A DNA stretch of 64,000 nt. It comes from Solenopsis invicta (taxonomy: Eukaryota; Arthropoda; Insecta; Hymenoptera; Formicidae). The notes below the pieces were generated by a model. That model was given only the letters and a program-made list of their open reading frames with translations. It did no database searches and had not been told where the DNA came from. The DNA lies in the NCBI RefSeq assembly GCF_016802725.1, contig NC_052664.1, forward strand, positions 16,078,405-16,142,404, read 5' to 3'. The position numbers and the translations under genes were made by a program. Below are positions 26,140-38,116 of this stretch, in pieces. The stretch's first letter is position 1. Each line of letters begins with the position of its first letter.

Positions 26140-26950
26140 GTTGTTCCGCCGACGCCTAATATCCCGGATTTTCTTCTCGTCGACTGCGTCATTTTGCATT
26201 TTTCTAGGTTATAGTTTTTAGGCAGAGACGACAAGAGTTCGAAGCACACGAGAAACACGGAACGAGCATCCGTTGACGAAGGACACGTAATTCACTTTAC
26301 GTTCGCAACGCTCTTGGAATTATCTCATCCTTGTTGTTATCGAATATTACACAAGGACAAACAACACTCGCGAACGTTACGAGCGTAAAGAAATGTGGCG
26401 ACGAGCCGGCGCGAGACGTCACAACACATCGTGTCGTGTCTCGTAGCCCGAGACCGAGAACCGACTAAATGAATGCCCGTATAGATACAACAAAATAACA
26501 CACTTCCGTTTGAAAATAAAGTACTCGACGTAAGCAAGGTATCTGCTCGAGGGAAAATGCGCATGCATGAAAACTTGGCTTCGACTAATGCGACCGAACA
26601 CACGATGCCCGCACAAGATGAGAGAATACGACGTTTCCGTACGACATTGTTACGTATCACACTTACGTGTCGCGATGAACGGAACCACACGTAGCACCCG
26701 TGATTGTATCCGCGCACAATTCACTCCCGAAACACGAGAAGTACGTACGGCATGATTGTTTAACCGGTCTGACGCGACAAAGCAGTTAAAGGTATGGCGG
26801 CGCATGGCGCCCACAGCTGAGAGTATACCGTACTACTACTACGCACTACGCTTGTTTGATGGCGGCGGTAGCGGCGGAGAGCGGAGACGGCTCGGCGCTC
26901 GGCGGCGACGGTTGCCGAGCGCCGGCGGGTACAGCCGAACGGTCGCGGCA
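26140..26950. other. GC-richer block upstream of a putative core promoter
   Basis: This stretch is much richer in G+C and CpG than its surroundings, ending with a very GC-rich part at 26870-26950 (many GGCGGC and CGGCG words). Open frames on both strands here are by-products of GC content; none shows a recognisable domain. In AT-rich insect DNA such blocks commonly mark promoters. It contains GCCAT-type words (for example GGCGCCATG and GATGGCGG) that resemble Pho/YY1 cores, which is weak evidence. Confidence 0.5.
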
Positions 26951-26952
26951 GG

Positions 26953-26990
26953 TATATACGCACATACGCTAGTGCGGGGTCGTTCACTTT
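26953..26990 (+). promoter_or_regulatory. Putative TATA/Inr core promoter
   Basis: TATATA at 26953-26958 is followed by an initiator-like TTCACTT with its A at 26986, a spacing of 33 bp that matches insect TATA-Inr promoters. It lies at the right edge of a GC-rich block. No coding exon follows directly. It could drive the first exon of DRAM-B, about 8 kb downstream, or a non-coding RNA. Confidence 0.45.
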
Positions 26991-27059
26991 GCCGCTGACC
27001 GTGAAAGAAGATTGTTTACGTCGCGTTGTATACACTCTCGTACTCACTCACGTACTCAC

Positions 27060-28400
27060 TCACGTACACTCACTTATTAAACCTACGTGCCGAATAATTA
27101 TCAATGATTTATCATAAAGGTCTGTTTGAAAACATCTTTTAGAGTGAATAATTTCTAGGTATTAAAAATATCTTTTGAAATCGAAGTTTATTACACGAAA
27201 CGGTGTCCATGTTAATGTTATTCGTAAAATCAATTTAGCCGTATGCTTCAATGTGTTTAAAATAACACGCAAATTAATGAATAAAATTTGAAAATGTGTC
27301 TAAACTATTGAAATAATTTGAAGCATTACATTAAATTATTCTCAATACTATGGTATTTCGTATCTCGTGATTGTGCGTTTCATATAAATGACTACGCGAT
27401 TATTTTCTAAATTTATTTTCTAAATTGAAGTATTTCAAGATGATCATAAATAAGTCAGCTTGCTCGGCCTCGATACGGCGACTGTGCATTAATAACAAGT
27501 GTGCGCCTCAACAATGATCTATACCATTGTCTCGCCTGCGTCATGTCTCTCTATGAACTCTATCTGTGTATATTGTAGACGTATGCCGAATAATTATCAG
27601 TATACAAAAATCAGTGTATATTGTAGACGTATGTTGAGTAATTATCAGTTTATAATAAAATTCTATTTTTAACAAAATCTTTCGGGATAAATAATTTCTA
27701 ATAAAAATACCTTTCGAAATCAAAATTTATTACACGAAACGGTACCTTCGTTAACATCATTTGTGAAATTATCTTCGCGATATGCTTCGATGTGATCGAA
27801 TGTTTAAAGTGACACACGAATCAATGAGTAAAATTTAAAAATGCGTAAAATGTTAAAACGTTCAATATCAAATTGTTCTCAATACTATTTCGTGTCTCGT
27901 AATTGCGCGTTTCGTACAAGAGACCATGCGATTATTATTCTCTGACAAAAATTCTTTTATTTTGTTTAATAAAACATCTCACGTTAATTATAAATCGGCC
28001 AGCACAGCAGCCATTATATGTGTGTAGGTATCACATGCACTTCAACTGACAGACTTTTCCGCTGCTTGTTTTGTCTGTAACGCATCTCACTTCGAACTCA
28101 TCTGCCTATGTTCACGTGCTGAACAATTATCGGTATGTGAGTGATACGTTTCTATAAAAAAAATTTTCCGCAATAATTAATTTTCATTAAATAAATTTTT
28201 TGGAATCGAAGTTTTACACGATTTAATATCTATGTTAAACATTATTCATAATATCTGTTTTACGATGTATTTTGATGTGATTCGAAAATTCAGAGTCTCA
28301 GTGAAGTGTTAAAATGTAAAAACGGTATACCAATTGTTCTTAATAATATTTCAAGTCTTTTGATTGCGCGTTTCATACAAATTATGATCATTACATCACT
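27060..28400. repeat. Three diverged tandem copies of a ~0.5-kb unit
   Basis: The unit starts with a GTGCCGAATAATTATC-type word (near 27088, 27583 and 28123) and runs on with shared order: TTATTACACGAAACGGT, TATGCTTCAATGTG/TATGCTTCGATGTG, AATTGTTCTCAATACTATT-like, GATTGTGCGTTTCATA/AATTGCGCGTTTCGTA. Copies 1 and 2 are closest and copy 3 is more diverged. The preceding segment (ATCTCACTTCGAACTC versus a similar word before copy 2) also repeats. No coding frame is conserved. It may be a tandem duplication of promoter-proximal or transcribed non-coding sequence. Confidence 0.7.
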
Positions 28401-29200
28401 ATATTCTAAAAAAATATATTTTCCTATTATTTATTTATTATAATTACTAAAACTTATTCATCTTGCGATATAAAAATTTAACATGCATAAAGTTGGAAAT
28501 CAATTGCATAAATTTTCTCTTGATTGAACGAAGTAGATTTCATTCTTCCAATAAACATCAAAAATAATTTACAACGATATACATTTTATTGAAACTGCTT
28601 CGAATTACACGATATATGTACGGACTATACCAACAATAAGTAAATTTATTTTCTAAAGATCTGTATTTCAAGATAATAACAAATTGGTGCGGCGTATTTT
28701 GGGCATCGTACGTAAGTGACGAACGTGCGTGATTACGTAGTATTTCCTGAATGACGTATTACCATTCCTGAATAACGTACAATCCTTTTTTGCAAATAGT
28801 TGCAAATAGTTTGACTATTATTAATGACTTTTGGAATACACGTCACATTTCTTTTGCACTATTTTTTTTCCGCACTTCAACTTAATCTTACTCTGAATTA
28901 AAGTGCACATTGTCGGAACGAATAAATTATTTGATCAGTTTTAGGATTCAATATTTAAAGACAATTGCTATTAAGATTTTAAAACTTGCAATTTAACCTA
29001 AAGCCATTTAAGATGTGTTATTGTTATTAATTCGTGGTATGTTGAAGAAAGTATTTGGCATTTATCTAACGTCAAATGGTTTATATCAGCGAATGATGTG
29101 CTGGTATATGGCTCTCTATGTAATCATTATTTTTCAAAGCTATCGCATAGTTTTTTGCTGACGATAATCCCCTCAACGGGTACAATTTGGCGCTTTTGGG
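28401..29200. other. Non-coding stretch
   Basis: No exon, RNA gene or clear repeat that I can support. There is a CpG-containing patch near 28690-28780 with two similar words (CTGAATGACGTA and CTGAATAACGTA) about 30 bp apart. Confidence 0.5.
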
Positions 29201-29202
29201 AT

Positions 29203-29440
29203 AACTCAGTACCCTGAAGGTTTAAAAACCTAAAGACAAGGAAACAAACTGTGTAAAAAGAACACAAAAAAACACAGCAGTGCCACAAGTCGCTTAATGG
29301 CTCCAATATGGCAAATTGGAGGTGGTCTAGTACTCAGAAGATGTGAAAACTTAACGAGGAAAAACAATTTAAACACAACAGTGCGAAACACAACGAATCG
29401 TTCAATGACTCTTATGTGGCTTTAAATTGCCGACATATAA
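29203..29440. repeat. Possible ~128-bp degenerate duplication
   Basis: The words ACTCAG, GAGG/GGAAACAA, CACA.CAGTGC and a CACAA-GTCG/TCGTTCAATG.CTC series occur in the same order in two adjacent segments starting near 29204 and 29332. Similarity is modest and seen only by eye. Confidence 0.35.
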
Positions 29441-29567
29441 GTGAATCGTCGCGCCGTATTTTTGGGAGTGCAAAGTAACAACGCAAATAATTAGCGTTTT
29501 GATTATTTCTAATTCAGGAGTGCCATATAAAGGATCATACAATTTTAATTAATTAATATATAAACGC

Positions 29568-30262
29568 ATTCTTTTCACGTTCTTGGCTGCAATTGCTAAT
29601 CTCGGTTGTCCTTTAAGTATGCTAGGTGAACAAACGCGTTCGTACCAGGAGTCGAATTAATCTTTATAGTAGATATTATAGTATTTCTACTATCAGTTCC
29701 TATGGGATCCATCCATGACGTCTAGTTCAGTGTCTTGAAAGAGATTTCCGTTACAGATCTGAAATTAAATCTTAATCTTAATGGTTCCCGGAAGGGAATC
29801 ATTTCATTTTCGCATTGAATCAATGATGATTAATATTTGTGTTTTACAGCCGAACTGCGAAGTAAATTAAAAAAAGATATGTATTCTGAAAAATTTTCTT
29901 TTATTAGATGTTCTCCCATTTTAGTATTAAACAATTTCAGTTTTATTGTAAAGAATAATAATACTAAATAATAGTGTGAATATGTGTATAAATAAAACGA
30001 TTGTTTATGGATATCAATTATTAATTAAATTCAATTTACAATCTATTTGTGCCTGTTTTAAAATGATTACAAATATACATCTTTCAACTTTATTTTCTAA
30101 CCTTTAGATTTATTTTAGAAACTATTTCTAGGTATTGGAGCTCCTGCAATTATATATCAAAATTTTTTAATTAAATTTAGACTTTGTTGGTACGAACGCA
30201 TTTGTTCATCTGAGGGACAACCAAAATAACGATTGCACCCAAAAACGTGAAATACATTTTGA
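29568..30262. mobile_element. ~695-bp segment bounded by ~75-bp inverted repeats
   Basis: The left arm 29568-29646 and right arm 30189-30262 are reverse complements with scattered mismatches: TTCACGTTCTTGGCTGCAAT versus TTCACGTTTTTGGGTGCAAT, GGTTGTCC in both, and GAACAAACGCGTTCGTACC versus GAACAAATGCGTTCGTACC. The interior is unrelated between arms and has no coding frame. It is probably a non-autonomous transposon; the target duplication is not identified. Confidence 0.65.
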
Positions 30263-32283
30263 AATTAAAAATGTGTGAACACTTAACAAATTTAAAACAA
30301 GTCGAATAGGTATCCTAATAATAACAATTAGATATTGATAACTTAAATTACCTACATACTATAATATAATATTTAAATAATTTTTTATAAATACTTGTTT
30401 AAACTTAATAGTACAATATACAGAAAAAAATTTGATAAGTATTATTAAATATATGATTTATATTTTTATAGAAATTTCTCTGTTGTCGGTTTTGATTTGC
30501 CTCAAACAGTTAGTACTCAACATAAATGTATATGATCTATTAATTGTAAAACGTTCGAGAAAGACTAAGTAAACCGGAATGTCGTATAATTATTTTGTTA
30601 AATCATTTTATGAAGTAAATTACATATTATGTAACCAACCTTACATATTTTCACTTGGTTATTAATCTTGATTAAAATATTTGTGAATTGTTATTGCTAA
30701 GTAATTAACCAATCATATAACATATCATATAAAACTAATATACATTTACATATTAATTTTATTTGCTATATATATAATACGTACACTTCAAAAGATAAAA
30801 TCAATTGAGCGAAAAAAATATCGTCTCCGTTAAAAATCTCCGTAAAAATGTAAGTTATAAGCGTATTCTAACTGATGTTATTGACCAACTTTGATCATGA
30901 GACTTCATGAATATTATTGTTATGTTGACATTTTTATATAAAATTTTTTATATAATTTTTAAAATACTGTATGCATAAATTTCGTCTATTTATAAGTGTT
31001 AGATTTATTATTTTATTTTAAAGATGTTTTATTTTTGAATATACATATATGAATTATTTTTTAATTAAATGTAAAATATAATGTGTTTTTAAAATAAATT
31101 TTATAAAAACTTCAGGTATTTTCGTTATCTTATCAAGCATCAGATATGATATGCAGCGGCCGATAAGACCAGATTATTTTGATCTTTACTTTGATAACTT
31201 ATTTACTTTAAAATTTTATTTATATATTTCCTGTATCTATTCCATTTAATATAATTTACCAAATTTTCATAATTTTAATAAAATGTTTAAAAATTGATGT
31301 GCAGGTGATAAAAAGCACACTGTTCATTTTTATGTGATATCTATCTTAAAAAGGTATCGTATCTATCGAGTGAGAGTAAATTACCGATACTAAGTATTAA
31401 CACTTGACAACATGCAATATTTTTTTGTATTATTTTTTATTTTTATACGCTTTACATCAATGTTGTTTATTTGTTATCTTCTCTAAACCCTTGCCAAAAA
31501 TTTCTTAAAATAAAATTCTTTATTTTAAAAATAATCTATTATTTGTAATAATTTTATAATTGTGAAAAGATGTAATTGTAAATTTAACAAAGTTACTAAA
31601 AATAAAACTTCTCTTTTTACTTTCAATATTAATTTAAAAACGGAAAATTAAAAAAAAATTTGGCAGTAAGCTATACTTCGCTATACTTATTTCAACTGTT
31701 TTAACGAAAGAAATAGCTCTTCAAATTTCTTTGTCTGATTTCTTTATTTCTCAGATAATATTTTTTTATTTTAAACTTCTATCATCTTACACTGCGTATA
31801 ATATTATAAAATTTTTGATTGAGCTTATAAACTTAAAATTGTAAAAAATAGAAGCAATGTAATACTGAAATAAATAAAATGTTCGTAATAACTTTGACTT
31901 ACATTGAAATTTCTAAAGAAGAACCTCTTCCTGCAAAGTTTTAAAAATTTGTCAAGTTTAAAATATATAATCTGCAAATCTATCAACATAAATTTTATTT
32001 TATGTAATATAATAAATTAAAAGAATATATATTCAGTTTAATTCAATCGTTTTCAAAAATTGGAATACAATCGCACCTACTACTTGCCTTCTTTATTAAA
32101 TATACTTGAATGTAACTACTAAATTTTTATCTTGTTTAAATATTCGCGCTCAATTCGAGTCGAATTGCTAAACTTGAGACCGCAAATTGTTTGGCGACTT
32201 TCCAGTTTTGTTTCTCATGCAATCGTCGCTATTAATCTTAAGAGCGACACGTCATAGCAGCGGGAAGCGGCTAATCGCGCTCA
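30263..32283. other. Non-coding AT-rich stretch
   Basis: Very AT-rich sequence with stop codons in all frames. I see no exon, RNA gene or repeat to report. Confidence 0.6.
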
Positions 32284-32659
32284 TATAGTAGGATAAATAG
32301 TCTTTAGCGAACGTGTTGACCGCACAGTAACGACGCCGACGCGACAGTAGCAAGGACGGCGGCCCGGCGCGGCGCAGCTGCCGAGAACGTCGTTTTCACT
32401 GACGCAACATCGATCGCGCACCTCCACTGGCTATAACCTTTGCATTTTCCAACGGGATTTCGTTGCGACTCCACGGAGTTTTGCCGTCCGACAGAATTCA
32501 AGTGAAATCAGCTCATCAGCCGGTGCTGCGCGCCTAAATTTCCGATCGTACACGATCTATTTCTGATTTACGACGTGTTCTCCGAAAAATGAAGACCACC
32601 AAGAGCTCCAGCTGAACAACCCCACGAACGAAACCTAAGGAGGGACCACCGCTTTCAGG
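32284..32659 (+). promoter_or_regulatory. Putative promoter and non-coding first exon of DRAM-B or another gene
   Basis: A GC-richer block within AT-rich DNA. It has TATA-like words at 32284 and 32292 and a CpG-dense part (GGCGGCCCGGCGCGGCGCAG). It ends in a possible donor, CAGG|GTGAAAG, at 32659. An acceptor, TTTCTTTCAG, at 34764-34773 precedes the DRAM-B start exon, so this may be a 5'UTR exon spliced over about 2.1 kb. A very short upstream ORF (ATG at 32588, stop after eight codons) would fit a UTR. The donor is weak. Confidence 0.4.
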
Positions 32660-34773
32660 GTGAAAGTTTTGTGTAACGCCGTCCCATGCGTCGCCAAGTT
32701 GCAATTTTGGTATGATTTGATTTTTCAAATGACGGGAAAAAACAAAGAATTGGAAATTTCTTACGACGAACGTCATATAATCTTACGCATCGTAAAAATA
32801 AACAAGAGCGTATTATTTTTATTGCTCTGCACATTGTGTTATGAAAGTCATCGAGATAGCATATATTTCTCTCTGCTTTTGAATTTATTTTTATTTTACA
32901 ATGAGTGGAAAAAAGATAGAAAGATTATTACTCAACAGGGAATTTCTACTTTATCATATCCGCTTCCGCCTCATGGTCTGCACCAATTCACGTTTTACTT
33001 TTTCATGCAGATAACGCACGTGCGACAGTCTGCACATTAACGTACGTCACAAATGCTTTCATCGGATATGATATCATTTACATATTAATGCATGTAACTG
33101 CCTCAATATATTTTGTATGCTCGGATCATTAATGCGCTTAGCTCGGAATTAAATTATCAGTGTTACCAAATTTATTAAGATTTTCAGTATTAGATGTTAT
33201 AATGTTATGCGATCCTAAATTATAAATTCTATTCATTACTATACTAACTAGTGTTATTCGCATTGTCATTTTTATTCATTACCATTTTCTCTGATACTAA
33301 TGTGATATATTCATAATTGGATAAATTTCTTGAGGTTTGTTTACCGTTTATGTAAATTTATTTACTTTTTCTATACCGATTACATTTTACTTTTACAATT
33401 ATACATTTATTTTTAGTAAATTATTTTTGCAATAATTTTACCAATGTTATTATGTAGTACATTTATTTTTAGTAAATTATTTTTGCAATAATTTTACTAA
33501 TGTTATTAATACTAATATAGCAATAAATTTAATTAAGAATTTTAGAGTAGATTTTAATCTTGGAAATAGAAACATGCAATCAATTTATTTTTCTTTAATA
33601 ACAATATGATACTCGTAATAATATGTCGTGGTTTGAAATATAATTTCAACATTAACATATGTTGTGTCAACGATGGCGAACTCCATTTCCGTTGTGGTAT
33701 CATTTGCAATTTAATCACTCTTTACTGACTATTATGATTAATTCCTTGAAAAGTCATAAAGAGGATATGTTAATAATGTCATAAACATTTGGAGAGAAAA
33801 AATAAAAACACTTCTATTATGTAATTTTTCCTAAGCTATCGTTTGAGACTATTCAGAACTTGATCGGTTCAGCCGTTACTGACAATGAGATCTAATAACC
33901 TCATATGCTTGGAACTCGTTGACACCCGTAAAAGAGGCTTGGTCTCGCTAACGCGTTGTCTTGGCGACGCGCAACCGCGCCTCTTGATATTTAATGTGTA
34001 CAGTGTTTAATAAACGTGGCAGAGTTTATAGTTTATACATTCGATGAATACTTTGTCAACAAAGTTAATTTTTGTTGTTTTACTGAAATTTTTTTATTAT
34101 CCTTTTCTACCGTTTTTTGTTATTTAAATATTAAATTAAAGGGTAAAGTTTCATGAAAAAATAAAATTTAAAAATCTGTTTAAAATTAAAATTAAAAAAA
34201 GAAATTTTACTTGTATAATTACATCTCTGGAAACACTAATTCACTAAAATTATTTTTTTATCTTTTAAAACGCAATAATAAAAATATATATTTTTTTTAT
34301 TTTTTTTACAAGTTATGATTGTTTCGTGTAACGATACTTTTTTCTCTCTTTCTACATTTATTGCTAATAATAATACAAGAACAACATAAATAATATTGCT
34401 TTATGATATAACATGTGTGAGTTCAAGAATTAATTATTTTCTTTTAAAACACATTTTTAAAAATCAGTTAAATTAACAAAAAATATTGTTTTATATATAA
34501 TCCTTCAATTATCAAACGTGTTGTGCAAGATTATTTATACAATTATTTATATATGCAAGAATATAAAATTGTTATAATTTATTATAATATTTATTATAAT
34601 ATTTAAATAATAATGTCGAAAACATTATACATATACTTTTTGTAAAATATATGTTACTACAAAGATTGTAGAAAACAATATATTATTTATAACAAATAAT
34701 GAAAATAATTGTGTGATATAGAAAAAAATATTGTTCTCACTCGTGTAATTACCAACAGTTATCTTTCTTTCAG
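32660..34773. other. Non-coding stretch, possible 5'UTR intron of DRAM-B
   Basis: AT-rich, without a supported exon. A near-exact 60-bp direct duplication (ACATTTATTTTTAGTAAATT to the following AATGTTATTA) occurs at about 33402-33506. A CpG-rich patch at 33930-33990 holds GTTGTCTTGGCGAC, which resembles an RFX X-box with mismatches. Confidence 0.45.
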
Positions 34774-35048
34774 AACTGTTCAAGGAACGTTGATGGCATT
34801 TGAATTGCGGTACTGCCCTTGGTTTAGTTGTTGCGAAGGCTGATACTTACGAGGAGAGAATTAAAAGGCCTATGAATAGCCGTCAAAAAGTATGAATAAT
34901 CGTGACTCGTCGGCGGCTGCATCGACGCGAGATTCTTCCCGATAGCGGCGTCGATCGCAGACGTCGGCGATTGACGTCATCATCATTATATTCATTAGTA
35001 TCGGCTTATTGTCCGCTTTGATAGTAACAACGATTAAACATCGAAATC
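34774..35048 (+). other. Probable 5'UTR of DRAM-B with CRE-like site
   Basis: A polypyrimidine tract and AG at 34764-34773 suggest a splice acceptor, and the following GC-richer segment leads directly to the DRAM-B ATG. A perfect palindromic CRE, TGACGTCA, is at 34972-34979. This block could instead be a promoter with a transcription start inside it. Sequence alone does not decide. Confidence 0.45.
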
Positions 35049-38000
35049 ATGGACAAGCAGGAGTTTTTTGCGAATCTACATTATTTACCGATCGCCGTCT
35101 TTATCTCCTTACCTACAGTTTTCATTTTAACGTGAGTTTAAATAATTGATAAATTATTAAAATGTTTATACGTTTTTAATATGTTTATTTATTAATATCT
35201 ATACTATTGTATCCATTAATATCTTGCGTGCAAAAAAGGTTATGTGCAAGAGAAATAAAAGCATTCTCTTATGCTAGTGTAGAGCGTGAAACAGCGTTAA
35301 CTATTTAGGATTTTTTTTTTTAAAAGGTGTTGCAAGTATTGTTCAATACACAATTTATGTACATCTATTTGTAAATATTTAGTAAATATTTATAATATAA
35401 AAGATTCGTACAGGATTCACCGTATTAAAAGTAACATTAAGTAATGAAATAGAAAATGTAATTCACATAATTTCTTAGAAACTACTGAAATTGATTTCAA
35501 TTTTTATATATACTTATAAAAGGTCTGATAGTTTATCAAATGAACTAGGATTGTTGCTACGTAAATTAATTATTTTTTTATATGAGTTAAATTCAATCGA
35601 ATTTATTAAAAAATTGGTATTTGTTTTTTAAAACCGTGCTATTTTACTAATTTTTTAATATTTTTTATTTATCATTTTTCATGTTATAAACAGACATGTA
35701 TTTTACATATACGCAAAAGTTAAAAACTATAATTTTGATAGTTTCTGAGAAATCGTATTGCTGATTTAAAAAATGTGTTTGTTTTTAAATTTAAGTAACA
35801 TAAAAACTAATAAGCATTTAGCCATACAAAAATTTATAGATATTGATTAAATATGTGCAAGTAGATAAGTAAATACATCAGAAGAACATGTATAGTATCC
35901 TTTTAAAAAATTCTCCAAAAGACCACTTTTTCGCGCTCTAAACTAGAATATTTATTTAAAATCACCTTTGTTATTTTAATTGGTTCAAATTGTTCAAAAA
36001 ACTTATTTTCCAAACCGCAGATACGTAATCGCTGTCTTATTGGGGCATGTGGAAGCTGGTTTTCCTTACATTTCTGATGCAGCGACTCACCCACCAGAAA
36101 GTTGTATTTTTTCTCAAGCTGTCAATTTAATCGCTATTCTCAGTAAGTAGAACATATAACCCAAAATTTTTCATAAACTGTAATATTATCTCTTATACAT
36201 ATATCTCATAAATATATTTTATGTACTGTTAATAATTTAGAAAAATAAATTTAAAAAACTGTTTGAATACTTGCACCAACTATTGTCTGCAACAGCGGCA
36301 TTTTTCTTATTGCATTGAAAACAAGACAACTTTGATATGCTTTTATTATTTATTTGAAGCTTCTTACTTATTTTACTACTTTTATTACTTAAAGTGTAAA
36401 ATGATATAGTACGATAAAAAAAATAGAAATCGTAAAAAATATGATAAAAATATAATAATTAATAAACAGTTATAATATATCAACACAAATGTTATATGAC
36501 ATTGAATCTAATTGCAATTGCATAATTTTATATTACAGTGGGTTTTATGATATACGTAAGGTATTTCCAAGTTAAGGAATGCATCAGAGCTTTCGGTTTA
36601 TCAACTTCTTTGCCGAAATGGAATCATTGGGCTTTAATTTTTGGCCTGATATCAACTGCCGGATTATCAATTGTCGCAAACTTTCAAGAAACATCAGTAA
36701 TAGTAGTTCATCTTATCGGTGCAATTCTCTGTTTTGGAGGTGGTACAGCGTATTTTTGGACCCAGGTATATATATAAAAAGTCATATTAAAATAGTAACA
36801 ATGCAAAAATTCATTAAATATTTATTGACATAAAAATTAAATATACTGAGAAAGAAGCTGATTTGACTAAATCTTTCAACTTTGTTAAATTTTTTCAATT
36901 GAAGTATTTATGTATTTTTAAGTTAAATATATAAATACTTGAATTTTGGAGAAATTTAAACGAGTACTTTATTCTCAGTGTCATCGTAAATAAATAAACG
37001 ATTCAATTTATTTATAACTGTTAACAAATAAAAAAATATTTATAGAACATAGCAGATGCTTTATAAACTTATGTACAGATATAAGAATAAAATCATCACT
37101 GCGATAACTGATGTATCTATGAAAATTGACTACGGTTATCTTTTTATTACAGGCCGTTTGTTCATTTTACTTGCATCCTCCAGGATGCTCATTACGACTC
37201 GCGCATTTTCGCACGGCGTTATCAACTTTTTGTACTGTATGCTTCTTCGTGATCCTTATCACAGGCGTGTTGGCTCGTTTGGCCTATAAGGGTTGGTTCG
37301 TTGAATTTTAATTACTGTTTACATTACATACAGTACATTGTATTAATATTTAAAATATATCCTGTAGGAACAAATCCTCGAAAATGGTACAAAGAGGATG
37401 GTGGCTGGGAGTTGCATGTAGCTAGTACGGTAACCGAATGGCTTTGCGCAATAGCATTTTGCGCTTATATCCTCACATTTACGGAAGAATTTAGGGATGT
37501 CAGAATAACTCCTCCAAAGGTAATACTTCTGAATAATCCCATATAGCACAGATGTCCTAGGGACGTCCATGGAACTTTCGAAAGATGTCCGTATATTCTA
37601 AAGACATCCTTGAGATGTCCTTTTGATAAAGTGTGCTATGTGAAATACATTTTAATGCACGATGTAATACTTAGTTCTTTGTGTTCTATAATTAAAACTT
37701 AATTCTTTCGAAATAGCAAATATGTTGTAGCAGTTTATCAAAGATAAATCAAATAATATTTGATATTACATATATTAAATGCTTATTAATTAATATATAA
37801 TTAATAAGCATTTAATATATGTAATATCAAATATTACTTTGCTTATTATTAATATAATGTTGCAGCAATGTAAAAAATTTAAGAACATTAGATTTAAAAA
37901 AGATTAAACACTTTTTCATTTTCTGAAAAGTATATATGTTTTTATCACCATCTACTGAACACTGGTGAATTATGAACCTTTCTTATTTTATACGTGTCTC

Positions 38001-38116
38001 TCTGCCAACAGGTGATATGTAACATGCACCGCTTAAGTTTGAATAACGAAATATTGAACGAGAGCCAAGACTCCACCGTGGTTCACGATCAAGCGAATCC
38101 ATCAACCAGTACCTGA
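35049..38116 (+). CDS. DRAM/Frag1/Sfk1-family membrane protein, copy B
   Basis: Coding exons: 35049-35131, 36021-36142, 36539-36765, 37153-37291, 37368-37519, 38012-38116 (TGA), joining in phase to 275 residues. Family marks: helix 12-28; FPYISDAATHPPESCIF at 42-58; YVRYFQ near 74-79; LSIVANFQET at 111-120 with a following VVHLIGA helix; KEDGGWELH at 199-207 and TEW shortly after. Exons 2, 3 and 4 are 122, 227 and 139 bp, exactly as in copy A, with the same phases, so the two genes are tandem paralogues. Function by family: a multi-pass endomembrane or lysosomal protein linked to autophagy. The C-terminal exon (34 residues) is polar and ends STST before TGA. The fourth intron is only 76 bp. 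The frame stays open for 404 codons after the TGA in the same exon (see the next gene), so the end of this protein needs care. Confidence 0.92.
36845..36979. repeat. ~135-bp degenerate palindromic repeat in DRAM-B intron 3
   Basis: ACTGAGAA at the left reappears inverted as TTCTCAGT at the right, with an inner AAGTATTTAT and ATAAATACTT pair around an AT-rich centre. It is probably a decayed MITE. Confidence 0.55.
37540..37642. repeat. ~100-bp MITE-like repeat in DRAM-B intron 5
   Basis: The terminal inverted repeats are CATATAGCACAG and GTGTGCTATGTG. Between them the word GATGTCC or GACGTCC/GACATCC recurs five times. The element starts 20 bp after the donor of the exon ending at 37519. I have the impression that similar GATGTCC-rich repeats are dispersed in ant genomes, but this is unverified. 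Confidence 0.65.
37755..37835. repeat. 81-bp near-perfect hairpin in DRAM-B intron 5
   Basis: Arms of about 39 bp (AATATTTGATATTACATATA and onward) pair almost perfectly around a tiny loop. The sequence is extremely AT-rich. It is either a palindromic microelement or a hairpin RNA. Confidence 0.75.

Noticed and set aside
32660..33040. 126-codon open frame beginning GTG
   Set aside because: It starts at a possible splice donor, has no suitable ATG until far in, and its second half is AT-derived Phe/Leu/Ile sequence. It is more likely intron.
33944..33958. X-box (RFX site) near 33.95 kb
   Set aside because: GTTGTCTTGGCGAC departs from the consensus in both half sites and is not near a defined start site.
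38114..38116. TGA read as selenocysteine
   Set aside because: Hymenoptera are reported to have lost selenoproteins, and DRAM-family proteins are not known to use selenocysteine. I see no reason to invoke a SECIS element.
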